Source: Erwinia sp. E602 (lineage in GTDB: Bacteria; Pseudomonadota; Gammaproteobacteria; Enterobacterales; Enterobacteriaceae). From it: DNA of 64,000 nt. Under the pieces are notes generated by a model. It was given only the letters and a program-made list of their open reading frames with translations. It was not told the origin of the DNA and did no database searches. Every line of letters starts with the position of its first letter. Position 1 is the first letter of the stretch. A program made the translations under genes and the position numbers. This document shows positions 27,970 through 37,436 of the stretch, piece by piece. The stretch is taken from the NCBI RefSeq assembly GCF_018141005.1, contig NZ_CP046582.1, forward strand, positions 1,860,001 to 1,924,000, read 5' to 3'.

Positions 27970-29376
27970 TTATTTTCCCGCCTGACAAACCTCCTTGATT
28001 CGTTGATCCCCATTATCAAAGGTATTCCCAGCAACAAAGTTAGACAGCGCTTCCCGTAGCTGCGTACAGGTTATACCCGCACTATGCAATGAACTGACCA
28101 CATGCGATCCCTCCCCCTCGGTATAAAATCCGTGAGCAAGTTGTGACGGCGACCATGCAGCACCCTGTGCTAGTATGTCGTGCATCACGAGGATCAGTAC
28201 CTGCGGATCGTCACCAGTGTATTTTTCTGCCCGGCCGATAGCTTTTTCCAGCACCGGATTGTTCCCTTTTTTATCTTTATAATCAGCCCACTGCACCACA
28301 TTTCTCTCGAGTATGGACTGGATCACAGCGTGGGGAGAATACTCAACAAGGTATTCCCACAGCGAATCAGCGTAATCTGCGGCTGGCTTCTCTTTAAGAA
28401 TATCTGGAGCGGCGGCAATTTTATCCGCTACCTCCACTATCCCCAGAAGCGCTTCTGCCTGAATGCGGTAAACAGGTTTTTCAGGAGGATGGTAGTCCCA
28501 TAAAAATTGAATAAGCTCTGCGTTAGCTTCAGGTATTATTCTGTAGTAAACCCTATCGTTCAGTAGTTCAGGCATCTTATCGAGGATAATTTTCGCGCTA
28601 GCCATATACTGTCTTTTTTGTTCTTCTGTAGGTGTACTTGAAAAGTATAAAGGCTGATCTAATGGATTATTCGCACGCAGAAATTCTCGGTTGCTTTTTG
28701 CCTGTTTATCATCACCATCCAGCTTTTCGGTAAACACGCGAACCGCATTAAGATTATTATTCTTTACCGCTGTTGAAAAGATAGAACCATTAAATGCGTA
28801 TTTCCGGAACGGATTAGCACCTCTGGACAGTAATTCCCGGAACGTCGTTTCAGGCATGTTTGAATTATTAACAGCTTCAACCAACATTTCTTGACGAAAC
28901 TCCACATCCTCAAGTCGTCGATTGAAACTCTCACTTCCCTTACTCTTACCTATATTAAGTAGTTGGTGGATGTCTCGTCCAGTCTGCAACTCTGTAAGTA
29001 AATTTGGACTGGTGGTGTTAATGGTGATAAATAACAATGTAAGGGAAATAATATGCCCGCATAATATCCCGGAAATGACAGGGGCATCTGCTCTGAAAAA
29101 GAGATAGCTAATCACCACCCCTCCCAGTATTGATCCAGAAGCAATGGGGATTATGCTTATAGATGTATAAACGTTGTAAAAATATAGCACCCACCAGAAA
29201 AATAATGTAGCCAGGATTTGAGGTAAAACCAGCCATAGAAAAAGGGAGCGAGCCCCTGAATGGCTGGTGGATTTTACCAACAAAAATAGAGTGACAAACC
29301 CCATGAAAAAAGGGGCTGTCAACATAATGAATAACATTAAAATATCAAACCAAGTTAAGCTGATAATGCCTGGCAT
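27970..29376 (-). CDS. Membrane protein with ankyrin-like repeats, unknown function
   Basis: Protein of 468 residues. Three to four hydrophobic helices lie in the first 120 residues (FDILMLFIMLTAPFFMGFV, then LFLWLVLPQILATLFFWWVL, then a further pair). The rest is soluble and helical with ankyrin-like pairs such as LVEAVNNSNM...LLSRGANPF and FSTAVKNNNLNAVRVF. ATG 29376 has AGGAG at 8 bp; a GTG 9 bp upstream abuts the ribosome-binding site. The gene is clearly more AT-rich than its surroundings, suggesting horizontal transfer. Similar membrane-plus-ankyrin proteins occur near polymorphic toxin or T6SS loci, but no partner is visible here. Confidence 0.7.
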   Translation of the reverse strand: MPGIISLTWFDILMLFIMLTAPFFMGFVTLFLLVKSTSHSGARSLFLWLVLPQILATLFFWWVLYFYNVYTSISIIPIASGSILGGVVISYLFFRADAPVISGILCGHIISLTLLFITINTTSPNLLTELQTGRDIHQLLNIGKSKGSESFNRRLEDVEFRQEMLVEAVNNSNMPETTFRELLSRGANPFRKYAFNGSIFSTAVKNNNLNAVRVFTEKLDGDDKQAKSNREFLRANNPLDQPLYFSSTPTEEQKRQYMASAKIILDKMPELLNDRVYYRIIPEANAELIQFLWDYHPPEKPVYRIQAEALLGIVEVADKIAAAPDILKEKPAADYADSLWEYLVEYSPHAVIQSILERNVVQWADYKDKKGNNPVLEKAIGRAEKYTGDDPQVLILVMHDILAQGAAWSPSQLAHGFYTEGEGSHVVSSLHSAGITCTQLREALSNFVAGNTFDNGDQRIKEVCQAGK

Positions 29377-29784
29377 CACTGACACTCCTTTTGAATTATT
29401 TTAAAAATCCCTTGCGCTATAGATATCAACAAATGATAAATTTGTGCATTTTAACATGGGAAGACTAAATTAATGTTATCTAAATCATAAACATTCACCA
29501 CTTACGGAATCTAAGTTCACACGAGTCATGTACACAAGCAACATAAGTGCATAATTTACAGGGCTGCAAGTTGTTGTTTTTGTGAGTATCCTTACATTTA
29601 TTTTTACTATTCAGAGCATTAGTGTCCGATTAATGGACCTGTGCGCATTGATAATCATGCAATGATAACGTCCGCTTCTGGCACACGGCTGCCGTAGCAG
29701 CCCTGACGCGCTTATCCTTCCATTGACTCAGCGTCGCTGACACATCATCGGCTTCAATGCACGGATCACGGACTGTGCCGGGTA
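29377..29784. other. AT-rich intergenic stretch with possible transposon debris
   Basis: No gene was found in these 408 bp. The left part (29390-29620) is AT-rich and holds the promoter region of the ankyrin-like gene. The right part (29620-29784) is GC-richer and begins around TAGTGTCCGATTAATGGACC, which looks like an element boundary. A short minus-strand frame resembling a transposase end was not supportable. Confidence 0.4.
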
Positions 29785-30108
29785 GTGTCTTACGGCTCGA
29801 AGAGTCAGCTGCAGGCGAGTGTGGTGATGATGCTGGAGGATACCAACGTCACCGCCAAACAACTGGACAGAACGCTGCATCAGCTGACGTACAGCAAAAA
29901 CTTCCATCCAAAGGCGGTGATTTTTGGTCAGTTCTATGCGATGGGTGCAGCTGAAAGCGAGAAGCAGCTGTATCGTCAGGTGATTAAGGATTTTGCCGGG
30001 CGGGTGAGTTATCCAGTCTACTATTACCCGGTATTCGGCCACGGTGAAACCAATAAACCGTTTATTCTCGCCCGGCGGGCGGAGATTTTATGCCGTATCG
30101 GTTATCCG
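29785..30108 (+). pseudogene. Peptidase S66 (LD-carboxypeptidase) C-terminal fragment
   Basis: The frame encodes a truncated S66 domain: MMLEDTN (catalytic Glu region), LDRTLHQLTYSKNFHPKAVIFGQF, then PVYYYPVFGHGETNKPF with the catalytic His. This is the order seen in LdcA/MccF C-terminal halves. The N-terminal half with the nucleophilic Ser is missing, and after ARRAEI the sequence no longer resembles the family and runs into the opposite YkgJ-family gene. There is no ribosome-binding site. It is a gene remnant, distinct from the complete ldcA at 41418-42347. Confidence 0.65.
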
Positions 30109-30145
30109 TTGTGCAGCCTGACGCAAGCGCCGGTTGTAAGCGGGT

Positions 30146-30454
30146 TCAGCGATACATCGTCGCCATCCCCTGGCGTTCGGTAATGCACTCGTCGGCACCC
30201 ATTTCGAATTCCCGGCAGATCAGCGGGCGGTTTTCGTAAATGGTGCACATCATGGTGTTGCGGTCCAGCGCCGCACACCAGCCATCGTCCAGCCGCAGCA
30301 TCACTTCACTGTCCCAGTCATCGTAATCGATAAACCGTTTCGGCACCCCGGTATCGGTGATCAGCATCACCTCCAGCTGGCAGCAGCAGGCGGCGCAGGT
30401 GGAACAGGTGACGGCGGGCGTATCCGCAAGCTGGGTAACGGGGATAGTGTTCAT
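30146..30454 (-). CDS. YkgJ-family cysteine cluster protein
   Basis: Protein of 102 residues with the YkgJ/UPF0153 cysteine pattern: CSTCAACC near residue 17, then C in GWCAALD, C in MMCTIYENRPLICREF, and a late C in GADECI. The Cx2Cx3C and CxxYxxRPxxCRxF motifs are proposed to bind Zn or an Fe-S cluster; function in bacteria is unknown. The ATG at 30454 has only a weak upstream ribosome-binding site. It faces the peptidase fragment, which it slightly overlaps. Confidence 0.82.
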   Translation of the reverse strand: MNTIPVTQLADTPAVTCSTCAACCCQLEVMLITDTGVPKRFIDYDDWDSEVMLRLDDGWCAALDRNTMMCTIYENRPLICREFEMGADECITERQGMATMYR

Positions 30455-30953
30455 AGTCGCGATATGCGTTTTACCTGAGGGCCCGCGTCGTATCGACGTG
30501 GCCGTTAAATGAGTGACCGATAAAGGAGGGGCATTTTGTCAAACGCTGCCGCTTTGTCAATCGTCGCTGTACTATCCCTGTGCCGCCTGTGCCGCCTGTG
30601 CCGCCTGTGCCGCCTGTGTTGCCTGTGTTGCCATATTCTGACGCTCTGAAGCCCTGACGCACAGGGATCGGCGCACGCTCCCTGCCTGCAATGGCGAATA
30701 AAAGCCCTGTGGGCATCACTAAAAACCCCTCCGCTTCACAGTTTTTATATTTAAAATCAGCGGTAAGGGGGGCTGAAAACCCTGCCGCTATCACAAAACG
30801 TGCGCATTATTTGAATCACCTCACTGTTTGCGCGCCGTTCAATAAGCCATTTCCACCTTCGGCCGGAAACCCGCTGTCTGTACCCCGCCGTCAGCCGGTT
30901 TAGACTGTAATTCGACTTCACATTCACCGACACGCGCAAAGGGATGCCGCCTT
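30455..30953. other. Gene-free spacer upstream of the PTS operon
   Basis: This 499-bp stretch contains a 9-bp tandem repeat (30581-30632) and no convincing gene. A minus-strand frame across 30471-30794 would read the repeat as Gly-Gly-Thr but lacks a ribosome-binding site and family features. The right end must hold the promoter of the EIIA gene; no CRP site or clear -10/-35 pair was identified. Confidence 0.55.
30581..30632. repeat. 9-bp tandem repeat
   Basis: Four perfect units TGCCGCCTG are followed by one variant TGTTGCCTG and a partial copy. Simple repeats of this type can change copy number by slippage. It is 320 bp upstream of the PTS operon. Confidence 0.85.
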
Positions 30954-31415
30954 ATGTTAATTGCACGAGAGAACATTTTTCTGAACCAGGCCTTCACCAG
31001 TAAGCAGGAGATATTTCGCTTTCTGGCGCGCCATGCGGTGGCGCAGGGCTGGGCGGAAAGCGCCGCCGCGATTGAGGCCGACCTGTGGCAGCGCGAGCAG
31101 CAGTACTCCACCGGGTTTGAAAATCAGATCGCCATTCCCCACGCCAAAACCGCCAACGTCAGCCAGACCGGGGTGATCTTTATTCGCCTGGCGCAGCCGA
31201 TTGAGTGGGAAAGCCTCGATGACCAGCCGGTACAAATTATCTTCGGCTTACTGGTGCCGGAATCCGGGGCGAAGGTTTTACATCTGCAGATCATTAACAG
31301 CCTGGCCAGCCAGATCGTTGAGGATGATTTTCGGCAGTTTCTGTTCATTGCAGAAAGCGAAAACGCGCTGTTCGAATTTATGAAATCACGCATTGCCATT
31401 GAGGAAGACGCATGA
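30954..31415 (+). CDS. PTS fructose-type EIIA component
   Basis: Protein of 153 residues, a complete PTS_EIIA_2 (fructose/mannitol) domain. The phosphoryl-accepting histidine is H63 in NQIAIPHAKTA. It would pass phosphate from HPr to the EIIB encoded next, whose start overlaps this stop (ATGA). In E. coli MngA the A, B and C domains are fused, whereas here they are separate. The linked alpha-mannosidase gene points to a mannoside substrate. Confidence 0.88.
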   Translation: MLIARENIFLNQAFTSKQEIFRFLARHAVAQGWAESAAAIEADLWQREQQYSTGFENQIAIPHAKTANVSQTGVIFIRLAQPIEWESLDDQPVQIIFGLLVPESGAKVLHLQIINSLASQIVEDDFRQFLFIAESENALFEFMKSRIAIEEDA

Positions 31416-31735
31416 ATATTGTCGGAGTGACCTCCTGTATTGCCGGACTGGCGCATACGCCGATGGCGGCAAAATCGCTGGAGAAAGAGGGCAGCAAACT
31501 GGGGCATCAGATCAAAATTGAGCAGCAGGGGGCGATGGGCATCCTGAATAAAATTACCCCGCAGGAGGTGGCCGCCGCCGATTTTGTGCTGATCGCCGCC
31601 GACCGCTCGATTGAAGAGGAGGAGCGCTTCGCCGGGAAAGTGATTATCCGGGTGAAAATCGGCCAGTGTGTCGGCCATGCGGCCGAGGTGATCGCCAAAT
31701 GCGTGACGGCGGTTGCCGCCCGTCAGCAATCATAA
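31412..31735 (+). CDS. PTS fructose-like EIIB component
   Basis: Protein of 107 residues with the fructose-specific EIIB fold. The phosphocysteine is C9 in VTSCIAGLAHT, the FruB/FrvB-type active-site sequence. It is coupled to the EIIA gene by a 4-bp overlap and followed by the EIIC gene after 13 bp. Confidence 0.9.
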   Translation: MNIVGVTSCIAGLAHTPMAAKSLEKEGSKLGHQIKIEQQGAMGILNKITPQEVAAADFVLIAADRSIEEEERFAGKVIIRVKIGQCVGHAAEVIAKCVTAVAARQQS

Positions 31736-31748
31736 ATCAGGTGCCGCA

Positions 31749-32852
31749 ATGAAAAAAATAATGGTCGATATCAAGAACCATCTGATGACCGGGATCTCCT
31801 TCGCTCTGCCGATCATTATTGCCGGTTCGCTGATGGTGGCGGTGGCGAAAATTATCGGCCTGGCCTTCGGTGCCGCCGATCTCAATGCCTTTGCCGAACA
31901 GGACGGGTTGAGCCACTGGCTGTACCTGACCCAGGAGACCGGTTTTAAAATCATCGGCCTGATGAACTACGTGCTGGGTGCCTACGTGGCCTACTCCATC
32001 GCCGGGAAAAAAGGGCTGGCCGCCGGTTTTACCGCCGGGCTGATCGCCTCGCTGACCGGCTCCGGTTTTCTCGGCGCGGCGCTGGGTGGGCTGCTGGCCG
32101 GTTACTCCTCTGAGTGGGTCTCACGCAAAGTGCAGATCACCGGGTCTGCGGCCACCTCGGTGCCGCTGATTATTCTGCCGTTTATCACCGTCGGGCTGCA
32201 GGTACTGGTGATGCTGCTGCTGCTGGGCGACGTCTTAAGCTGGCTGAACACCTCGCTGATGGCCTGGGTGCAGCAGATGACCGAAGACGGCACCAGCACG
32301 GTGCTGCTGGCGGTGGTGCTGGGCGGCATGATCTGCTTTGACCTCGGCGGCCCGGTCAATAAGGCCGCGTGGGGCACCGGCAATGTGCTGTTCCTCAGCG
32401 GCGTCTATATGCCGGCGATCCTCGTCAACGTGGCGATCATTATTCCCCCGCTCGGTTACGCGGCGGCGCGCTTCCTGCGCCCCGGCAACTTCAGCCAGAC
32501 GCTGAAAGAGGCGGGCAACGGCTCGGTGATTATGGGCATTCTCGGCATCTCGGAAGGGGCGATCCCCTTCACCCTGAAAAATCCGGCGCGTTTAATCCCG
32601 CTTAACGTGCTGGCCGGTGCGCTGGGTGCGATGACGGTGGCGCTGCTGAAAGCCTACCCGATTATGCCGCCGCTGGGCGGGCTGTACGGCGGTTTTACCG
32701 TCGGCAACGCCTGGGCCTATTTTGCCGGGGCGCTGGTGGGTACCGCGGTAATCGCCATCGGGGCCAATATGCTGGTCAACTTTAACGACAGCGCCGCCGG
32801 CGATGAAAACGGTCCGGTCGCCGCTGAAGAGATTGAAATCAAATTTGATTAA
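31749..32852 (+). CDS. PTS fructose-like EIIC component
   Basis: Polytopic membrane permease of 367 residues in the fructose-type EIIC family. It has eight or nine hydrophobic segments, a motif-rich loop (TGSGFLGAALGGLLAGY), the substrate-site region GGPVNKAAWG and the conserved EGAIPFT. ATG 31749 is used; upstream in-frame codons overlap the EIIB end. The C-terminal acidic tail (AAEEIEIKFD) is cytoplasmic. It imports and phosphorylates a sugar together with the two upstream proteins. Substrate is inferred to be 2-O-mannosylglycerate or another mannoside from the neighbouring glycosidase. Confidence 0.9.
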   Translation: MKKIMVDIKNHLMTGISFALPIIIAGSLMVAVAKIIGLAFGAADLNAFAEQDGLSHWLYLTQETGFKIIGLMNYVLGAYVAYSIAGKKGLAAGFTAGLIASLTGSGFLGAALGGLLAGYSSEWVSRKVQITGSAATSVPLIILPFITVGLQVLVMLLLLGDVLSWLNTSLMAWVQQMTEDGTSTVLLAVVLGGMICFDLGGPVNKAAWGTGNVLFLSGVYMPAILVNVAIIIPPLGYAAARFLRPGNFSQTLKEAGNGSVIMGILGISEGAIPFTLKNPARLIPLNVLAGALGAMTVALLKAYPIMPPLGGLYGGFTVGNAWAYFAGALVGTAVIAIGANMLVNFNDSAAGDENGPVAAEEIEIKFD

Positions 32853-32881
32853 CCGCCTGGTCCGGTTCTTAAGGAGAGATG

Positions 32882-35515
32882 ATGAAGCAGAAAACCGTTC
32901 ATATTTACAGCCACACGCACTGGGATCAGGAGTGGTACTTCACCCAGTCCCGCTCGCGGATTTATCTGTTTAACCACGTGAAAAATCTGCTGCGCGTGCT
33001 GGAAGAGAATGCCGATTTTCCCTGCTACCTGCTGGATGCGCAAAGTTCACTGATTGAAAGCTACCTGCAGTGGGCACCGGAAGACCGCGAGCGGCTGTAT
33101 AAGCTGGTCAGGGAGCAACGCCTGCTGACCGGGCCGTGGTTTACCCAGACCGATATGCTGGTGGTGCACCAGGAGTCGGTGGTGCGTAACCTGTGGTACG
33201 GCATGGAAATTGCCGCCGAGGCCGGGCACGCGATGCCGCTCGGCTATATCCCGGACTGCTTTGGCCAGGGCGGCAATATGCCGCAGATCTTCCGCCAGTT
33301 CGGTATTAAGCACGCGCTGTTCTGGCGCGGCATCGCCGACAATACGCTGCACGAAACCGAGTTCTTCTGGCAGGGTGACAACGGTGAGCAGGTGTTCGCG
33401 GTACAGATGCCGTGGGGCTATCACTACGGTGGCCTGCTGGATGAAACCCCGGAAACCCTGCCGGCGTTTCTGAATGAGAAAATGGCCGCCATCGAAGCGC
33501 GCAGCCAGCGACAGCATCTGCTCTATCCGCACGGTTTCGACCAGGCCCCGGTCCGGGAAAACCTGCCGCAGCTGGTGCGCCAGTTCAACGAGTGCGACCC
33601 GCAGCGCCACTATCAGGTCGCCAGCCCGCTGGCGTTTGTGCAGGCGCTGGAGGCGGAGGTCGCTGGGCAGGCGCGGGTGCTGCCGGGCGAGCTGACCGAA
33701 GGCAAGCACTCGCGGGTGCACAAGTCGATCTTCTCCTGCCGGGCGGATCTGAAACAGCTGAACAATGAGATCGAAGCGCTGCTGGTCAACACCCTCGAAC
33801 CGGTGCTGGCGATTGGCCGCGGGCTGGGGCTGGACTACCCGGCCAGGATCGTCGCCGATATCTGGAAGCTGATGTTCTATAACGCCGCCCACGACAGCAT
33901 TGGCGGTTGCAACAGCGACGCGACCAACCGCGATATTCACCAGCGCTATATTCATGCGCGCGATCTGGCGGTCAGTCTGCTGGAGCTGCACACCCGCTTA
34001 ATCAGCCAGCGTATACCGCGTGATGAAGAGTACAGCTTCACCGTGTTTAACCCGCTGACCAGCCCGCTGGCACCGCAGATCACCTTTGAGGCCTGGCTGC
34101 CGGGGCTGCCGTTCACCCTGCGTGATGCCCGCGGCCGGGCGCTGCCGTACGTGATTGAAGAGCAGCAGGAGCTGACTGCCTACGTGCTGAATCAGACTAT
34201 CCGCCTCAACCCCGGCAAGCCTTACCATAAGCCGGAAAAGGTCTACCGTACCCGGCTGACCGTGGCGGCCAGCGAACTGCCGGCGCTCGGCTACAGCCGC
34301 TGGCATCTCGACTTCAGCGCCGACGGCGCCAGCTGGCCGCAGCAGGACGACCAGCGGGTGATTGAGAACGCCAGCTACCGCATCGAGGTGGATGCGGACG
34401 GGCTGCTGACCATTACCGACAAAGCCAGCGGCAAACGCTATCCGCGACAGATGCTGTTTGTGGAAAACGGCGACGACGGCGACTCCTACAACTACTCGCC
34501 GCCGCGCGACGATCTGATCGTCACCTCTGAGGGGGCGCTGGTGGCGGCCAGCCGCAGCGGGCACGATCTCAGCCAGTCGCTTGAGCTGACGTACCGCCTG
34601 GCGGTGCCGCACGACCTCAACGAACGGGCGCAGGGGGTCACCGGCGGCAGCATGACCCTGTCCGCTACGGTGACGCTGCAACAGGACGCGCTGATCCGCT
34701 TTGACGTGAAGGTGGATAACCAGGTGCTCAGCCACCGCCTGTGCGTGCATTTTGCCAGCGATATCTCCGCCCGCGTCTCCCATGCCGACCAGCTGTTCGG
34801 CGTGGTCAGCCGCCCGGTTGCGCTGAGCGAATCACTGCAGGTGTGGCAGGCGGAGAACTGGCATGAAAAACCGATCGCCATTGAACCGATGCAGAGCTAC
34901 GTCAGCCTGCACGAAGAGCAGCACGGTTTCACCCTGCACACCAACGGCGTGCGCGAGTATGAAGTGGTCGGTGAGCGGTTCGATACCCTGTCCCTGACCC
35001 TGTTCCGTACCTTCAGCCATATGGGCCGTGAAAATCTGCTCTATCGTCCTGGCCGCGCCTCGGGTGAGTCGGTGGTCGCCACGCCGGATGCCCAACTGCA
35101 GGGGGAGCTGCGCTTCAGCTTCGCCTGGCGCATCTGCCAGGGCTCCTTTGACCAGGCGCAACACGGCCGGGTATCTAAACAGTGGCTGACCACCTTCCCG
35201 GTGTATCAGGACAGCGATTTCCTTAACGGACGCCTGCGCTTCTGTCTGGCGGACCAGCCGCGCGACCTGCCGCGCGAGTACAGCCTGCTTAACCTGCCTG
35301 CCGGGCCGGATGATGCGTTGGTCAGCGTGGTCAAATGCGCGGAACAGGGTAGCGGCATCATCGTGCGCCTGTACAATCCGCAGCGCGACCGGGCGGTCAG
35401 CGTGCCGTCGCTGACCGGGGCGCGTTTTGTGATGCTGGATGAACGGACGCCGATGGTCGCCAGGCAGCAGCTGAACCGCAACGATGTGCAGACGCTGTAT
35501 GTAGAAACGGAATAA
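32882..35515 (+). CDS. mngB: Alpha-mannosidase, glycoside hydrolase family 38, MngB-like
   Basis: Protein of 877 residues, the same length as E. coli MngB (mannosylglycerate hydrolase). The GH38 catalytic domain starts with HTHWDQEWYF (metal ligands His and Asp); LGYIPDCFGQGGNMPQIF holds the nucleophile-region Asp, and AHDSIGGCNSD supplies a later ligand. C-terminal beta-sandwich regions align with MngB (DDGDSYNYSPP, LRPGRASGE-like blocks). Two adjacent ATGs are present; the second (32882) has better spacing from AAGGAG. It would hydrolyse the 6-phosphorylated mannoside delivered by the PTS into mannose 6-phosphate and an aglycone. Actual substrate may differ from mannosylglycerate. Confidence 0.88.
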   Translation: MKQKTVHIYSHTHWDQEWYFTQSRSRIYLFNHVKNLLRVLEENADFPCYLLDAQSSLIESYLQWAPEDRERLYKLVREQRLLTGPWFTQTDMLVVHQESVVRNLWYGMEIAAEAGHAMPLGYIPDCFGQGGNMPQIFRQFGIKHALFWRGIADNTLHETEFFWQGDNGEQVFAVQMPWGYHYGGLLDETPETLPAFLNEKMAAIEARSQRQHLLYPHGFDQAPVRENLPQLVRQFNECDPQRHYQVASPLAFVQALEAEVAGQARVLPGELTEGKHSRVHKSIFSCRADLKQLNNEIEALLVNTLEPVLAIGRGLGLDYPARIVADIWKLMFYNAAHDSIGGCNSDATNRDIHQRYIHARDLAVSLLELHTRLISQRIPRDEEYSFTVFNPLTSPLAPQITFEAWLPGLPFTLRDARGRALPYVIEEQQELTAYVLNQTIRLNPGKPYHKPEKVYRTRLTVAASELPALGYSRWHLDFSADGASWPQQDDQRVIENASYRIEVDADGLLTITDKASGKRYPRQMLFVENGDDGDSYNYSPPRDDLIVTSEGALVAASRSGHDLSQSLELTYRLAVPHDLNERAQGVTGGSMTLSATVTLQQDALIRFDVKVDNQVLSHRLCVHFASDISARVSHADQLFGVVSRPVALSESLQVWQAENWHEKPIAIEPMQSYVSLHEEQHGFTLHTNGVREYEVVGERFDTLSLTLFRTFSHMGRENLLYRPGRASGESVVATPDAQLQGELRFSFAWRICQGSFDQAQHGRVSKQWLTTFPVYQDSDFLNGRLRFCLADQPRDLPREYSLLNLPAGPDDALVSVVKCAEQGSGIIVRLYNPQRDRAVSVPSLTGARFVMLDERTPMVARQQLNRNDVQTLYVETE

Positions 35516-35525
35516 CGAGGGAAAA

Positions 35526-37436
35526 ATGAGACTGTTCACCAACAAGCGGGTCAGAGATATTTTCAATCAGATTGCACAGGGCACCGTGACGCAAAGCGCG
35601 CTGGCGCAGGCGATGAACGTCTCCACGCGGACCATTCGCAGCGATCTGAAAGCGCTCAGCGATATCGTCAGCCACTCGGGTAACAGTCTTATTTACGATC
35701 GTAAAAAAGGGTTTTCGATTGACGTGGCCGACCGCGCCGGGTTCAGTTCGCTGCTCGAACAGTCGCAGCGTCCGTGGAAAGAGGCGCGCTGTGCGGCAGA
35801 GCGTCGCCGCGCGCTGCTGACGGCACTGCTGCATCAGGATGGCGCGGTGTCGCTGGAGGCGCTGGAAGCCCGCTGGTTTATCAGTATCTACAGCCTGCGC
35901 AACGATGTCGCGGTGCTGCGGCGGCACTTTGCCCACTACGCTATCGCGGTGCAGGCCGACGGCCAGGATCGGCTGACCCTGGCCGGCAGTGAAACCGCGT
36001 TGCGGCGCTGCATCTATGAACATCTGCTGCAGGCGAAGGATGTGGAAGAGGAGTATCAGACACTGTTTGCCACGTCGGGCAGGATTGCCGACCTGAAACA
36101 GTCGCTCAGCCAGGCGTTTCTGCTGCAGGGGCTGGCGTTAAGCGACGTCAACCTGCGCTTTTTTACCCTGATCTGCGCCATCGCCTGCGGCAGGATCCGC
36201 GCCGGCAGGGCGATCGGCGGGTTTACCTTCCCCGACGTCGAGCCGCAGTGGCAGCAGCTTGCCGGCGAGATCCTGCAGCTGCAGCTGGCGGTCAGCGGGG
36301 TGGAACAGAGCGAGGTGGACTATCTGGCGATGAACCTGGCGGCATTTTGTTCCGCGCTCCCGCTCGGCCAGCCCAACGCAGGCCTGTACGTGGCCGAACA
36401 GGCGGTGATGAATCATTTTCTCAGCTACATCAGCAGCGCCTGGTTTTGTGAGCTGAACTATGACGATCTGTCGCGGGAAAACCTGCTCAGACACATTACC
36501 GCGATGCGTATTCGGGTGAATTTCGGCATAACCATTATCAATCCGCTGATTGAACAGATTAAACGCCACTACCCGCTGATTTATGAAATGACGCTGGCGG
36601 CGTTCAGCGAGCTGGATCTGTGGTTCAGCGGGCCGATCAGCGACGACGAGATCGGTTATCTGGTGATGCATATCGGGGCCATTCTGGAGGAGACGCAGTC
36701 GAGGGACGCGCAGCACCCGGTCACCGCGCTGCTGGTCAGCGATCAGGGAGACGCCGCCACCCGGCTGGTGTGCCAGAAGATTATCCGTATGTACCCGAAC
36801 ATTATGATTAATCGCTGCCTCTCTGTGGCCCGCTATCAGCAGCTGGCGCAGGTGGAGGAGGACCTGGTGGTCACGCTGGCGGAAGTGGAAGAGAAGCACC
36901 CGCGAACCATCAGCCTGCCACCGCTGCCCGATCGCGGCCAGCTGGAGAGCATTAAGCCGCTGCTGTCCGTGGCCAGACCGTCGCCGGAGGCGATGAGCAA
37001 CTGGTTCCCGGCGGCACATTTCACCATCATTCGCGATGCGGACTACGACAAAGCCGCGCTGATTGCCATGATGGCCGGGCAGCTGCAGAGCAGTGGCCGG
37101 GTGGATACCAGCTACGCGGATTCGGTAATGGAGCGTGAGGCGCGCGCCTCGACGCTGCTGGATGATAAAATTGCCATCCCCCATCCGATGGGGCTGGTGG
37201 CGCTCAGTACGGTGGTGGCGGTGGCGATATTCCCGCAGGGCATCGAATGGGATGAGGGCAAAGTTGTCAGGCTGGTCTTTATGCTGGCCATCAGCGGGGA
37301 TGCGTTTGCCGACAGTATGCTGATCTATGATTACCTGACCAATATTCTGGATGATGACGTGATTGATAAATTAAGTCAGTCAGACAGCCATAACGATTTT
37401 ATTCTGCGCTCGGAGAACTATTTTTTACAGGCTTAA
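35526..37436 (+). CDS. PRD-containing transcriptional regulator with EIIA domain
   Basis: Regulator of 636 residues in the MtlR/ManR/LicR class. Two N-terminal helix-turn-helix domains (residues 1-60 and about 95-140), two PTS regulation domains (about 180-400, with conserved His such as GYLVMHIGAI), an EIIB-like segment (about 400-470) and a C-terminal EIIA domain with its phospho-His in KIAIPHPMGLV can be read. PTS phosphorylation of these histidines would make activity depend on sugar influx. It follows the mannosidase by 10 bp and so probably activates its own operon. Confidence 0.88.
   Translation: MRLFTNKRVRDIFNQIAQGTVTQSALAQAMNVSTRTIRSDLKALSDIVSHSGNSLIYDRKKGFSIDVADRAGFSSLLEQSQRPWKEARCAAERRRALLTALLHQDGAVSLEALEARWFISIYSLRNDVAVLRRHFAHYAIAVQADGQDRLTLAGSETALRRCIYEHLLQAKDVEEEYQTLFATSGRIADLKQSLSQAFLLQGLALSDVNLRFFTLICAIACGRIRAGRAIGGFTFPDVEPQWQQLAGEILQLQLAVSGVEQSEVDYLAMNLAAFCSALPLGQPNAGLYVAEQAVMNHFLSYISSAWFCELNYDDLSRENLLRHITAMRIRVNFGITIINPLIEQIKRHYPLIYEMTLAAFSELDLWFSGPISDDEIGYLVMHIGAILEETQSRDAQHPVTALLVSDQGDAATRLVCQKIIRMYPNIMINRCLSVARYQQLAQVEEDLVVTLAEVEEKHPRTISLPPLPDRGQLESIKPLLSVARPSPEAMSNWFPAAHFTIIRDADYDKAALIAMMAGQLQSSGRVDTSYADSVMEREARASTLLDDKIAIPHPMGLVALSTVVAVAIFPQGIEWDEGKVVRLVFMLAISGDAFADSMLIYDYLTNILDDDVIDKLSQSDSHNDFILRSENYFLQA

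Noticed and set aside
29728..30042. Minus-strand frame resembling the end of an insertion sequence transposase
   Set aside because: It mostly overlaps the S66 fragment on the other strand and no catalytic motif or terminal inverted repeats were found.
30471..30794. Minus-strand frame encoding a Gly-Gly-Thr repeat
   Set aside because: The repeat is the 9-bp DNA repeat read in frame; no ribosome-binding site and no similarity outside the repeat.
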